A stretch of DNA of 64,000 bases. Source: a virus. The notes below the pieces were generated by a model. That model searched no databases. It saw only the letters and a list, made by a program, of their open reading frames with translations, and had not been told where the DNA came from. Position 1 is the first letter of the stretch; every line of letters starts with the position of its first letter. The DNA lies in the IMG/VR virus record IMGVR_UViG_3300021378_000014, positions 1-64,000 of that record; one strand, given 5' to 3'. Below are positions 11,106-20,070 of the stretch, in pieces. The translations under genes were made by a program, and so were the position numbers.

Positions 11106-14100
11106 ATGGCAAGTACTTGTAAATATATAGCTCCTAATGGGGAACCTAGTAAATTGTATGATGGACTAGTTAAGAAATATGGTGCTGAAACTGCGTTAAA
11201 AACTTGGTTAAACGTAACCGTTAACTTTCCCAGTAATAGAGAATACTCTAGAGATACTAATGGAGAAATAACTATTAAAGAAGTAATAAAACAAGGTTTA
11301 GTAATACCATCCTTTTCTATTACTGGGAAAGATGAAAAGCTTAATTATCATACAAATAAAGCTAATGAACTAAAGTCTGTTTTTGCTGCATCTGGTATTA
11401 ATGTAGAAGTTGTAGTTGATTTAAATGCAAAACAAGCCGGAGCGTTTCTGGCTGTTGATGGTAAACCTACTATAACTATAAATCCTAATTTAGCTAAAGA
11501 TGATACTGTTTTTCACGAGTTTGGTCATATTTATGTTGACTTACTAGGAATGGACGATCCTTTAATTCAAAAAGGTATTGAACAATTAAAGTACACGGAG
11601 CTTTGGAATAAAGTTGCTACTTTATATCCTGATTTAAGTGAAGTTGCTTTAGCAAAAGAAGTATTAACCACTGCTATTGGTATTGAAGCGTCTAAACTTA
11701 AAGGTGTAGATCAATCTAGGTGGACATTATGGATTAATAGTTTATTTAGAAAAATAAGTGAATTACTTGGTATTGAAATTTTTGCAGCTAAACTATTAGC
11801 TCGACAACTTATTACTGGTAATCTTGGTGATAATCTTAATGGTAAATATGAACTTCATGTTCAGTATCAAAAAGATTTAGATTTAGTAAATGATAAATTT
11901 CTTGATAAATTTCAAGTAGTAGAAAAAGCTTTAGGTGTTATTAAGAAAAAGATTTCTACGTTTTATCGTAATATTAAACAAGAAGAAAGAGAGAAAGATA
12001 CTAACTATGTAGCTTTAAAAGAGCTTGAAGAAGCTTTAGTTGAACATACTAATACTGATGTAGAACTAGGTATTGTTGCTTTTATTTCTCAAGCGTTACT
12101 ACAAACTGGTAAGCTTGAACAACGGATTGATCGAATTATTAATCCTACTGTTGAAGATAAAGCTAACGGTAAAGATAAAATTACAGCAGCTGATTTACGT
12201 AAGCTGATGAAATATAATAGTACTTTTGCTTTAGCTAATGATTTAATTGATTTAACTACAACAGATCAAGAATTAAAACAAGCATTAATAGATGCAGGAG
12301 TATATACACATTTGTTACTTATTCAGCAACGACACGATAAAGTTAAAAATAGCGCAACTCGTGTAGCTATTACATTAATTAGTCAAAAGTTTGCAGGTAA
12401 AGGTAATGCTAAAGTTACAGCTATTCGTAGGCAAGAATTAGAACAAGAATATGATTCTCTTCATCGTGAAGAACGTAAAGCTGCTAGACAAAAAGATAGA
12501 AAGTTATTTAGCGATAAAGAAAAACAAGAGTACAGTCAAAAACGTAAGCGTTGGATTGATAGTATGATTGGTATGGAAACTAGCGCTATAGCTTTAAAAA
12601 CTGTTGAACGTTTTAAATATATACTTCAACAAACTAATCAAGATATTGCTTGGACAGATCGTATGTTTATTGACGGTGATGCTATAAACGATGAAATTAT
12701 TCAAGTAGTTATGGAATTATTAGACGCTGCTGATTTTAAAACAATGACAGCTACTAATAAAGAATATGACAAATTGAATGAATTATTTGAACGTTATAGT
12801 AAAGCGCATACTAGTGGAACTCAAACTATAAAATATGATCCATTAATTGAAAATGAAGTTGAACTACGTGATGGTAAATTAGTAGAAACTGGACGTAAAA
12901 CTAAGTATATGGTTAGTGAATATTATAGTGCGTTTCTTGTAGCAAAAAATGCTGCATGGGATGCATATAATAGTGAAGCTAAACGTTATGGTGAAGATAG
13001 TGATCAAGCTCAACTAGCTTTACAAGAAGCTAAAGATTGGGCCAGAGCAAATGAAGTAATTATGCCTGATGGTAGTATATTACCAGTAGGTAAATGGCGT
13101 AATCCTCAGTTTAAAACTATAAGTCAAGATACTACTGTAACTAAAGAAATGTATGATTATTTAATTAATCGTATAGAAGAGGATGATCGTAATGTTCCTT
13201 ATTGGGCTAAACTTACTGATGAAGTTAATGGACATAAATGGTTTAAATTACCATCTGTTAAAAAGAAAGGACTTGAGCGTATTTATGAGAATGGTTTATT
13301 TGATACTATTAAAGATAACGTTAAAAATGTAATTTCACGTGATCGTGAAGATAGTACTGAATTTGGTGGAGATAATGTAGCAGAGTCAGTAAGCGGTATT
13401 GTAAATCGTACTATATCTGTATTAACAGATGAAGAAGGTAACGAAAAGCACGATATTCCTATCAACTTTAGATATGATATTGCAGAAGCTGATCAATCTT
13501 ACGATTTACCTAGTTTAATGCTTCTTAATTATAGTATGGTACGTAATTATGAAAATAAACAAGAACTACAAGCTGATATTGAACTTACTCGTGAATTAGT
13601 AAAGGAACGTAAAGTTGTAAAACAATCAGCTGGATTTCTTAAAGGAGCGTTAACTAAAATTGATGTATTACTAGATACAGGTTTAACTAACTCTAAACCA
13701 ATTACTACTGAAGGTATTGATAGTAATAGCTATAAAGCTCTTGAATCTATAATCGAAGATCGTTTATACGGACTTGCTAGTAGAAGTAGTGTAAGAGCAA
13801 ATAAGATAGCAAGTAAACTAGCTACGTATACAGGTAGTGTATTACTTATTGGTAACTATTTAAGTAGTGGGGCTAACTTAACTGCTGGTATTACTTTTAA
13901 TTGGATGGGTAGACTGGGCGGTACGTATTATACTGCTAACGATATTACTCAAGCTAGTATTAAATACGGAGCTGATTTAGTAGGTATAGTAAACGACTTT
14001 GGTAAAATTAGATATTCAAGTAAAACTAATCTATTAATGGAAAAGTTTAATGCTTTATCTGATTGGAGTGCTGTTGCTAAGAAATTTTCAGATGATAATA

Positions 14101-15161
14101 GATTTAAACAACTAGCTAAGACTCATAGTCTTCACGCTATGAATGCTTTGGCCGAACATAGTATACAAAATGTATTGATGTACGCTATATTAAATAATAC
14201 TAAAGTCATGGATAGTCAAGGTAATTACTTAACTAAAGATGGCACTACTACAGTTTTAGCTGAAGCTATGTCATTAGATGAAGCTTACAGTGTAATTGAT
14301 GGTAAATTAGTATTAGACGAACGAGTTAGTAAAAATACTAAATTTGACGTAGGTGTTGGAGAAGATATGGAATTTGCAATGAGTCGTATGATACGTGACC
14401 TTAATGCTTATCTTCAAGGCCAATATAGTGATCAAAAAAGAAGTGAAATACAGAGATATTGGTATGGTAAACTGATAATGTTACTACGTAAATGGTTACC
14501 TAGAGGTTTAAAATATAGATGGGCTGGTATTGGTAAAGTTGGTATTGGAAAAGATCAGTTAGGTCCAGATGATATATTTTATAGCCGAGCATTAGGTACT
14601 ATAACTGAAGGTTATTATACTACTTCTTTAAGATTTTTACACGGTATTTATCTTGATCTTAAAGCGTTAAAAGCACAAGTTATTATGGAAGAATCTCGTA
14701 GGAATATACGAGCTTTAACTAGAGAACGATGGGAAGGATTAACTGATAATGAGCAGGGTAATGTACAGAAGACAATACGAGAAGCTGCTACTATTGTTAT
14801 ACTTACTCTAGCTGCTACAGCATTAAAAGAAGCTGGAGATGAAGATGATAAACGTGAAAAGTTTTATTATCTTGCTTCATTTTATGCTATTAGACTTCAA
14901 AAGGAAATGTTAACTTATATTAATCCTTCTGAATTTACTAATACTTTACGTAGCCCTAGCGCATCTTTAATTATGATTGATCGGATTACTCACGCTATAA
15001 GTCAATTAGTGTCTAATCCTACTGAAGTATACGCTACTGGACGAAGAAAAGGTACTTTAAAGGTTGCTAAGGATTTTGAAGATTTAGTTCCTATCTTAAA
15101 ACATATTGATCGTGATGTTGATGAAGCATTAGGATTCTTATTAGCTAAGAAGGTGAGGTAG
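11106..15161 (+). CDS. Large virion cargo protein with HExxH protease motif
   Basis: 1351 residues. The N-terminus (MASTCKYIAPNGEPSKLYD) has the look of the second large protein of the crAss-like polymerase locus. HEFGH at 137-141 follows a beta strand ending in TINPNL, the layout of a zinc metallopeptidase active site. The centre is long, charged and helical, with many Lys/Glu heptad-like stretches (about 270-500). The C-terminal quarter holds a short hydrophobic stretch near 1235-1250. In related phages such proteins are packaged with the polymerase and ejected with the DNA. The protease activity and any self-processing are inferred from the motif only. Its first 75 codons contain two inverted copies of the 14-base motif, read as FPSNRE and SITGKD. 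Confidence 0.8.
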   Translation: MASTCKYIAPNGEPSKLYDGLVKKYGAETALKTWLNVTVNFPSNREYSRDTNGEITIKEVIKQGLVIPSFSITGKDEKLNYHTNKANELKSVFAASGINVEVVVDLNAKQAGAFLAVDGKPTITINPNLAKDDTVFHEFGHIYVDLLGMDDPLIQKGIEQLKYTELWNKVATLYPDLSEVALAKEVLTTAIGIEASKLKGVDQSRWTLWINSLFRKISELLGIEIFAAKLLARQLITGNLGDNLNGKYELHVQYQKDLDLVNDKFLDKFQVVEKALGVIKKKISTFYRNIKQEEREKDTNYVALKELEEALVEHTNTDVELGIVAFISQALLQTGKLEQRIDRIINPTVEDKANGKDKITAADLRKLMKYNSTFALANDLIDLTTTDQELKQALIDAGVYTHLLLIQQRHDKVKNSATRVAITLISQKFAGKGNAKVTAIRRQELEQEYDSLHREERKAARQKDRKLFSDKEKQEYSQKRKRWIDSMIGMETSAIALKTVERFKYILQQTNQDIAWTDRMFIDGDAINDEIIQVVMELLDAADFKTMTATNKEYDKLNELFERYSKAHTSGTQTIKYDPLIENEVELRDGKLVETGRKTKYMVSEYYSAFLVAKNAAWDAYNSEAKRYGEDSDQAQLALQEAKDWARANEVIMPDGSILPVGKWRNPQFKTISQDTTVTKEMYDYLINRIEEDDRNVPYWAKLTDEVNGHKWFKLPSVKKKGLERIYENGLFDTIKDNVKNVISRDREDSTEFGGDNVAESVSGIVNRTISVLTDEEGNEKHDIPINFRYDIAEADQSYDLPSLMLLNYSMVRNYENKQELQADIELTRELVKERKVVKQSAGFLKGALTKIDVLLDTGLTNSKPITTEGIDSNSYKALESIIEDRLYGLASRSSVRANKIASKLATYTGSVLLIGNYLSSGANLTAGITFNWMGRLGGTYYTANDITQASIKYGADLVGIVNDFGKIRYSSKTNLLMEKFNALSDWSAVAKKFSDDNRFKQLAKTHSLHAMNALAEHSIQNVLMYAILNNTKVMDSQGNYLTKDGTTTVLAEAMSLDEAYSVIDGKLVLDERVSKNTKFDVGVGEDMEFAMSRMIRDLNAYLQGQYSDQKRSEIQRYWYGKLIMLLRKWLPRGLKYRWAGIGKVGIGKDQLGPDDIFYSRALGTITEGYYTTSLRFLHGIYLDLKALKAQVIMEESRRNIRALTRERWEGLTDNEQGNVQKTIREAATIVILTLAATALKEAGDEDDKREKFYYLASFYAIRLQKEMLTYINPSEFTNTLRSPSASLIMIDRITHAISQLVSNPTEVYATGRRKGTLKVAKDFEDLVPILKHIDRDVDEALGFLLAKKVR
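11227..11240 (+). repeat. Copy of dispersed 14-base motif (exact)
   Basis: In the second cargo gene, read as FPSNRE. Pairs over 16 bp with the copy at 11316. Confidence 0.8.
11316..11329 (-). repeat. Copy of dispersed 14-base motif (exact)
   Basis: In the second cargo gene, read as SITGKD; inverted partner of 11227. Confidence 0.8.
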
Positions 15162-15181
15162 TCTTGACCTTAGAAATAAAA

Positions 15182-15194
15182 CCCCTAGTAGGGG
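15182..15194. terminator. Short hairpin after cargo gene
   Basis: CCCC, loop TAGTA, GGGG, preceded by AAAA and 18 bases after the stop codon of the large cargo gene. Too short to be convincing alone; it stands before the strong terminator. Confidence 0.3.
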
Positions 15195-15210
15195 AAATTA
15201 TGGTAAAATA

Positions 15211-15254
15211 GAAAAGGCCGCTTACTGGATTGCTCCGGTAGCGGCCTTTTTTTA
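15211..15254. terminator. Bidirectional intrinsic terminator
   Basis: GGCCGC arms (15216-15221 and 15240-15245) extended inward by TAC/GTA and GG/CC, with an A-run on the left and T7 on the right. It can end both the rightward late transcript and the leftward early transcript at their convergence. Confidence 0.85.
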
Positions 15255-15361
15255 TTATGACTTTCAACCAGGTGCAATATACAGCCGTTTTAAGCGACTT
15301 TATTACCTGGGTGATACTAGTCATTGACTTTCAATAAATATTGACTTAAATCAAACGTGTA
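15255..15361. other. Convergent intergenic spacer
   Basis: No ORF. The words TGACTTTC, TTGACTT and CGACTTTC recur several times over about 100 bases, partly tandem. No further signal was recognised. Confidence 0.4.
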
Positions 15362-16072
15362 CTAATCGACTTTCGACTTCCGATCTAATACTTGACTAAA
15401 ATTAGCAGGAATATAATCAATACATTTAAGTATTTTATCATCTTCAGTTCGCTTAACAATAGCAATTTTTTTACCATCAAGGTCTACCCATTCGAGATAA
15501 ACTTCTACATCATTGTCATCATAATAAGTAAGAGTATTAGCAACTTGTTCTTCGGTAAAACAAGCTTTACTCATATTACTATTATGAACAATAGTAAAAG
15601 CTTGAGGAAAAACACTTTCCATATTAGTACTAATGATTGTACCATCACATACATACCGAAGATCACAAAGAGCGTCTAGCGTATCTTTTTCATTGTATTC
15701 AATAGTGACACGACTATTCTTTTTATACTCTTTAATGAAATCTTGACAATTACTTGCCATTGCATCATAAGATGCACGACCCATTGCAACAGCTAATTCA
15801 GCTAATTCTTCAAAAATCAAATTAATACGGAGAGTTGTAATTTTATCACTAGGGTAATCTTCACCAAGTGAATGTCCAAATGCCGTATGAAATTGCTTAA
15901 CGCTACCTACTGTATCAAGAGTATCAATTACATCCATTGCTTCCGTTAAACGTGCTACAAAATGATCACGTTCTTTTTCAAGTTGTTGTACAGTTTTATT
16001 GAGTGCTTCGACTTGCACATCAACAGCAATACCACTACTTTGATTGCGAATACTACCAGATAATTTACCCAT
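15362..16072 (-). CDS. MazG-like nucleotide pyrophosphohydrolase
   Basis: 236 residues. The core from about 58 to 175 matches the all-alpha NTP pyrophosphatase (MazG/PRA-PH) fold: FEELAEL with E88, E89 and E92, then D133-A-L-C-D137-LRYV, and the late VHNSNMSKACF segment typical of phage members that act on (d)NTPs. The family binds Mg2+ through these acidic residues and hydrolyses NTPs to NMP and PPi. An N-terminal coiled coil (20-55) and a C-terminal beta-rich tail are additions. It is the last gene of the early block, close to the dNMP kinase, which fits nucleotide-pool control. The substrate is not deducible. Confidence 0.85.
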   Translation of the reverse strand: MGKLSGSIRNQSSGIAVDVQVEALNKTVQQLEKERDHFVARLTEAMDVIDTLDTVGSVKQFHTAFGHSLGEDYPSDKITTLRINLIFEELAELAVAMGRASYDAMASNCQDFIKEYKKNSRVTIEYNEKDTLDALCDLRYVCDGTIISTNMESVFPQAFTIVHNSNMSKACFTEEQVANTLTYYDDNDVEVYLEWVDLDGKKIAIVKRTEDDKILKCIDYIPANFSQVLDRKSKVD

Positions 16073-16102
16073 GCTAGTTTTGTATTTGTATCTTACCCAT
16101 TC

Positions 16103-16116
16103 TCTATTATTGGGAA
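16103..16116 (-). repeat. Copy of dispersed 14-base motif (one mismatch)
   Basis: Intergenic, between the MazG-like gene and the membrane protein. Reads TTCCCAATAATAGA on the minus strand. Flanks TCTTT/AGAGA give a 5-bp stem. Confidence 0.7.
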
Positions 16117-16119
16117 AGA

Positions 16120-16404
16120 TCAGTTGTTAAATAATGCTCTATTACTTTCCATAAGAGAAGTTGGTTCAGCTTTTCGATAACCGTAAGTAATATCAATATT
16201 ACTATTTCTACCTAAAGCAAAACCTGTAACATAACCTCGTTTATACGTATTTTGAACATCAGTTTCATCATACAGAAAACGTTCTTTTCTTGTTTGATAC
16301 GCAGTATCTTTAATACGTATTGTATTATGTAAAGACATGATAGTATATAACTCAAACAAAGCTATTACTATTAACAGTATTATTACTAATTTATTCTTCT
16401 TCAT
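16120..16404 (-). CDS. Small single-pass membrane protein
   Basis: 94 residues from MKKNKLVIILL; an in-frame Met seven codons upstream is possible. One N-terminal membrane segment (about 4-24) preceded by lysines is followed by a soluble basic region, so N-in C-out anchoring or an uncleaved signal is likely. The start overlaps the end of the preceding gene by 14 bases. No family recognised. Confidence 0.6.
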   Translation of the reverse strand: MKKNKLVIILLIVIALFELYTIMSLHNTIRIKDTAYQTRKERFLYDETDVQNTYKRGYVTGFALGRNSNIDITYGYRKAEPTSLMESNRALFNN

Positions 16405-16687
16405 CGGTTTTAATTTTATTTTCATTTAAACAATCTTGTTTATTTTTTAGTTGAATAGCTTTTATTTCATCAGATTTAAGTATTCCCCATGAACTACGAA
16501 AAGATTTAATATCTTGAATTGAATCTTCGTCAGTATATAAAGTAAAATCAAGCCCAGGATATTCTTTTTTAGCAATAGTAACAGCTTCAGTTGGATCAGT
16601 TTTTGTTAAAATAACAACATAATAATGATCCATATTAGTATTACGTACTTTAGTTTCAGGTTTAAATAATAGTAATGTTATGTGCAT
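16391..16687 (-). CDS. Hypothetical protein
   Basis: 98 residues starting after an AT-rich leader. The first half is beta-like (YYVVILTK, DFTLYTD). The second half is charged and ends in an acidic tail, TDEEE, whose codons are shared with the start of the next gene. No family recognised. Confidence 0.6.
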   Translation of the reverse strand: MHITLLLFKPETKVRNTNMDHYYVVILTKTDPTEAVTIAKKEYPGLDFTLYTDEDSIQDIKSFRSSWGILKSDEIKAIQLKNKQDCLNENKIKTDEEE

Positions 16688-16718
16688 AATTATTTTAATT
16701 TATTAAAATTAATTAAAG

Positions 16719-17621
16719 TTACAAAACTTTCCCAGTAATAGAAATACGCTCCCTCTCAAGAATCATTCGTAGTTCTGTAATTAAATTATCAATAGTACTA
16801 TTATTTTCAATAACATAATTCCAATCATTATAATTATCTAATTCAAGTTCAGATATATGATTAGGTATAGTATCTTCTTTTACTGTTCTATTTACTCTAA
16901 TAAGTAAACCATTGTGTTTAATAGCTTCTACTTCATTAAGAAATCGAACATCAGTAATAATCCAATTAGGAAAACCTAATGATTTATAACTAGGGCGAGG
17001 ATCATGAAACATACCGATACCCCCAGATATAAACTTTTCTTTGTATTTATTCATTAAAGCATTTACCCATATATTAGGATGTATGATATTTCTACCTGCT
17101 TCTGTACCTATAAGTTGCATTAAAAGTCTAGGTGTAAGTATTCTTGTTTGTATACCAACACCTTCTGCATCTTTTCCCCATAAATAGGTATCGCTTAACT
17201 TAGGAAAATTATAAGTCATAGCTTCCTCTTTACTACTAAAATAAGGACTAATTCTACCATCACTATTATTAGTAATAAGTTTATAATGGGTATAATACCA
17301 CACTATCCATTCTTTTCCAATGGGTGTTTCTTTAAATCTACTATCTTCTAAATCTTCGCGAGTGCAATCAATTAACAAACAAACTATATCTTTAAGTTTA
17401 TCTGCAAATTTTTTAATTACAAAACTAGAATTTCCATACCTAGCTCCAACGCCAAATAATAACCAATCTTCATATCCAGCTTTTGTATACGCTGCTACAC
17501 CAAAATCTACTTCCCAAGTGGGTTGTGTTTTAAGTATATCTTGTTGTACAAGAATATACTGAATAATATTACCAATAGTATCTTTACCACTGCCGGCTTT
17601 ACCGCTTATTCCAATTATCAT
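16719..17621 (-). CDS. Deoxynucleoside monophosphate kinase-like P-loop protein
   Basis: 300 residues. The N-terminus holds a Walker A loop, GKAGSGKDT (7-15), as in T4 gp1-type dNMP kinases and dephospho-CoA kinase. A later segment, IITDVRFLNEVEAI followed by GLLIRVNR, is the other hallmark of this group (substrate/lid region). It would phosphorylate dNMPs for phage DNA synthesis and pairs logically with the MazG-like enzyme downstream. It is somewhat longer than usual because of an insertion at about 30-110. The last residues, SITGKVL, are encoded by a copy of the 14-base motif reaching the stop codon. Confidence 0.8.
   Translation of the reverse strand: MIIGISGKAGSGKDTIGNIIQYILVQQDILKTQPTWEVDFGVAAYTKAGYEDWLLFGVGARYGNSSFVIKKFADKLKDIVCLLIDCTREDLEDSRFKETPIGKEWIVWYYTHYKLITNNSDGRISPYFSSKEEAMTYNFPKLSDTYLWGKDAEGVGIQTRILTPRLLMQLIGTEAGRNIIHPNIWVNALMNKYKEKFISGGIGMFHDPRPSYKSLGFPNWIITDVRFLNEVEAIKHNGLLIRVNRTVKEDTIPNHISELELDNYNDWNYVIENNSTIDNLITELRMILERERISITGKVL
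16729..16742 (+). repeat. Copy of dispersed 14-base motif (exact)
   Basis: Lies in the last codons of the dNMP kinase gene, read on the gene strand as SITGK. Short TTTC/GAAA arms. Confidence 0.8.
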
Positions 17622-17635
17622 AGTTTTATTATTTA

Positions 17636-17824
17636 TTAATCAAATAAATCATTTAACTTTTTATTCTGTTTTTTGATTTTTTTTAATTCTTTTGGAATTT
17701 CTGTAGAATCTCCATCAAGTATTTCTTTAGCTTGTTTAATATCTTTACCTGTAATTTTAGTTTTACGGTTATTCCAGATATTAGCTAATTCTTGTTCTTC
17801 TTTAGGTGTAAGTTTTTTACCCAT
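17636..17824 (-). CDS. Small charged hypothetical protein
   Basis: 62 residues, Lys/Glu/Asn-rich and probably helical throughout (EEQELANIWNNRKTKITGK). It ends 14 bases before the dNMP kinase start and begins after the terminator hairpin at 17846-17876. Function unknown. Confidence 0.55.
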   Translation of the reverse strand: MGKKLTPKEEQELANIWNNRKTKITGKDIKQAKEILDGDSTEIPKELKKIKKQNKKLNDLFD

Positions 17825-17845
17825 TAGTTATTTAATTTTAAGTAT

Positions 17846-17876
17846 AAAAAAACCTACTACCGTTTCCAGTAGTAGG
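17846..17876 (-). terminator. Intrinsic terminator
   Basis: CCTACTAC (17853-17860) pairs perfectly with GTAGTAGG (17869-17876). On the minus strand the stem is followed by T7. It ends the transcript of the membrane/coiled-coil gene at 17903. Confidence 0.8.
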
Positions 17877-17902
17877 TCTAACATAATTCACACAACCCAA
17901 TT

Positions 17903-18382
17903 CTAATCTACAAAGTAATAAAGAGTTACAGATTTTCCATCTTCTTTAACATCTTTAACTTTTTTTGTAGATACATTAGTAATTGTAACTAATTCGGATT
18001 CATACAAATAAGCAGTAACATTCGATTCAATAAGATTATCGTATGTATCTAAACGTGATCTAACTTCTTTAAGAGTATCACGTAATTCAAGATTGGCTTT
18101 TTGCCATTTACTTATTTCATCACTTTCAGCAACACTAGCTATTTTTAGTGTATTTAGTTCTCGCCTTGTTTCAGAATAATCAGATTCAAGTTGACTTAAC
18201 TCTGCAAGTAACTTATCACGATTTTCAATTAAAGCATCTACAGAAACACTATTTGTATCAGCTACATCACTATCATTTTCTTTTACAGTATTACTAAATA
18301 CTGGAAACATAGCGTGAATAATAGCTCCTAATAGAATAAGTAGCATACTAGCTACAATATAAAAAATAGTTGAAGACATCAT
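17903..18382 (-). CDS. Membrane-anchored coiled-coil protein
   Basis: 159 residues: an N-terminal membrane segment (about 5-26), then a long coiled coil (about 50-120, with heptads such as LAELSQLESDYSETRRELNTL) and a short beta-like C-terminus. The layout is that of a type II anchored periplasmic protein, as in inner-membrane spanins, but no family signature was seen. Several lysis candidates lie in the same block (20071, 23405, 36694). Confidence 0.6.
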   Translation of the reverse strand: MMSSTIFYIVASMLLILLGAIIHAMFPVFSNTVKENDSDVADTNSVSVDALIENRDKLLAELSQLESDYSETRRELNTLKIASVAESDEISKWQKANLELRDTLKEVRSRLDTYDNLIESNVTAYLYESELVTITNVSTKKVKDVKEDGKSVTLYYFVD

Positions 18383-18415
18383 AATAGTTAAATTATCATT
18401 AAATTAAGAAATAAA

Positions 18416-19060
18416 TTAAGAAAGTCGAATATAACCTTTTTCAGTATCTAGTTCTGCACCCGGTACTATAACGTTAGCTTTAAGTGCGGTATTAACGCGT
18501 TTATCATCAATTACCGCAGTAGGTTCAAATATATCTCCAAATGCTTTTGTACGATTAAGTACATCACAAATATATTCAGCGGTATGTTCAGGTAAATTAG
18601 TAAAATCTACTTCGATACGGTAAGTTTTATAATCATCTGGTACTTGCTTTTCATCTGTAATAACTGTAGGAAATTGTCGAATATATGTAACGTTAAGTAA
18701 AGGTGTTTCTAACTTTAAATTAGGTTTAATACTATCGTTAGTACCTTTAGTTTCATTTCCATACATTAATACAGCATCAGTAATACGTTGTTTAAGATAA
18801 GCAATATTAGCAGCTTTACGCTTTGCTAATTGTTGTAATCTTTTCATTTCGAGTTTAAGTACTGATTCTTGCGCTTTAAGTTGCTCTATCACTAAATAGT
18901 AATTACGAAGTTTATCGTTAACTTCATCTCTATTTACAGATAAACGTTCAAGAAATTCTTCAGGTACTTCATCAGTATCAGGATTATCGTAAAACCATTG
19001 TTCAAGTAACGCTAGTTCTTGTACGTATTCACTTTGAATTGTAAACAGTGATTTATCCAT
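18416..19060 (-). CDS. Siphovirus Gp157-like protein
   Basis: 214 residues. The first 110 form a long coiled coil with the Gp157 pattern: an acidic start, then KLRNYYLVIEQLKAQ, LKLEMKRLQQLAKRK and NIAYLKQRI. A beta-rich C-terminal half (NLKLETPLLNVTYIRQFP) follows. Gp157 proteins are common beside phage recombination and SSB genes; a role in DNA metabolism or counter-defence has been proposed but the mechanism is not settled. Assignment rests on pattern and gene context. Confidence 0.65.
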   Translation of the reverse strand: MDKSLFTIQSEYVQELALLEQWFYDNPDTDEVPEEFLERLSVNRDEVNDKLRNYYLVIEQLKAQESVLKLEMKRLQQLAKRKAANIAYLKQRITDAVLMYGNETKGTNDSIKPNLKLETPLLNVTYIRQFPTVITDEKQVPDDYKTYRIEVDFTNLPEHTAEYICDVLNRTKAFGDIFEPTAVIDDKRVNTALKANVIVPGAELDTEKGYIRLS

Positions 19061-19064
19061 TATA

Positions 19065-19241
19065 TTATTTTTTAGGTTTAGTAAGTTTTACGCCTCTAGC
19101 GCAAATACAAGTTATTTTAGTACTATAACACACAAGACAATGTGTTTTTTTAAGTGCTGCCATTTCCTTATGATAAGAAAAATTGGCAGCACTTGATTCA
19201 ACTTTAATTTCTTGCGTATTCTTTTCGTAATTTTTTGGCAT
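19065..19241 (-). CDS. Small zinc-finger-like protein
   Basis: 57 residues from MPKNYEKN, overlapping the preceding gene by 38 bases. A later Met at 19163 (32 residues, preceded by AAGGAA) is an equally good start. HCLVC and CIC near the C-terminus are spaced like a single zinc site, followed by a basic tail (KLTKPKK). The inverted repeat at 19152-19194 spans the later start codon. Function unknown. Confidence 0.45.
   Translation of the reverse strand: MPKNYEKNTQEIKVESSAANFSYHKEMAALKKTHCLVCYSTKITCICARGVKLTKPKK
19152..19194 (-). promoter_or_regulatory. Hairpin covering an alternative start codon
   Basis: AAGTGCTGCCA (19152-19162) is fully complementary to TGGCAGCACTT (19184-19194), 11 bp with a 21-base loop. 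On the minus strand the 3' arm begins at the TG of the ATG at 19163-19161, and no T-run follows, so this is not a classical terminator. Confidence 0.5.
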
Positions 19242-19779
19242 CGATAGTTGCAGGTTTACTTGAATAATCTCCAGTACGAATAGTACAATTTTCTTTGCCA
19301 AACCAATCAATTACATAGATAGCAGCTTGTACAGCGTCTTTAACAAACTTTTTATACATTTTTGCATAAAGAACGTCTGTTAATTGATCAATACGTGCTC
19401 CAAAATCTTTGTTACGTTTAACGTACCAACTTTCTTTATCTTCATTCCTTATAGCTTCAATAAGTCGAAGTTTTTTCCAGGTAAAAGAGGGAATAAAAGT
19501 AAAAGCTATAAGTCCGTCATTATTATAGGCAGTATATACATCCATATACGAAGTATGAATTAAACGTACAGCGACTTGTTCACTAACGTTTTGATTATAT
19601 AGTTCCATAGATTCGTAATTACTTCGTACTGTACTAGTATTAGGTAATGCTTTCTTAACGTTAGCTAATAAATGTGGTAATACATATCCATTATAATGAG
19701 CTGGGCTGACGTTGCTGTAAGCTTCAGTATAATACGTAACAGCAGGTAATCCATCTCGATCGGCAAATTGAATATTCAT
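19204..19779 (-). CDS. Hypothetical protein
   Basis: 191 residues, mixed alpha/beta, rich in Tyr and Ala. Segments include AVRLIHTSYMDVYTAYNNDGLIAFTFIP and a C-terminal IYVIDWFGKENCTIRTGDY. Its start codon abuts the stop of the next upstream gene, indicating coupling. No family recognised. Confidence 0.65.
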   Translation of the reverse strand: MNIQFADRDGLPAVTYYTEAYSNVSPAHYNGYVLPHLLANVKKALPNTSTVRSNYESMELYNQNVSEQVAVRLIHTSYMDVYTAYNNDGLIAFTFIPSFTWKKLRLIEAIRNEDKESWYVKRNKDFGARIDQLTDVLYAKMYKKFVKDAVQAAIYVIDWFGKENCTIRTGDYSSKPATIDAKKLRKEYARN

Positions 19780-20063
19780 TACTGTGATTTTAGTTGTGAA
19801 ATTAAATTTAGTATATTTTTATAAGCTTTACGAATTAAAGCTTCAAGTTCAATTACAGTAGTAGCTGGTTTAGCAGCTTCAGATAAATATTTACGAGTAG
19901 CTTGTTCAATATTATTAAAATACCAAACATTTCTACTGGTAATTACTTTTTTATCTTCTCCGGGAGTTTCTTTAACCCAAATTAGTACCCAATTATCAGT
20001 GTCACTACGTAAATAGTATTCATCGTCTAATTGGATACTTCCTTGTGTTAATGTTTCTTTCAT
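19779..20063 (-). CDS. Hypothetical protein
   Basis: 94 residues from MKETLTQGS. The N-terminal half looks like a small beta domain (YYLRSDTDNWVLIWVKE) and the C-terminal half is helical. It ends on the first base of the next gene. The upstream lysozyme gene is 7 bases away. Function unknown. Confidence 0.6.
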   Translation of the reverse strand: MKETLTQGSIQLDDEYYLRSDTDNWVLIWVKETPGEDKKVITSRNVWYFNNIEQATRKYLSEAAKPATTVIELEALIRKAYKNILNLISQLKSQ

Positions 20064-20070
20064 TGTCATA

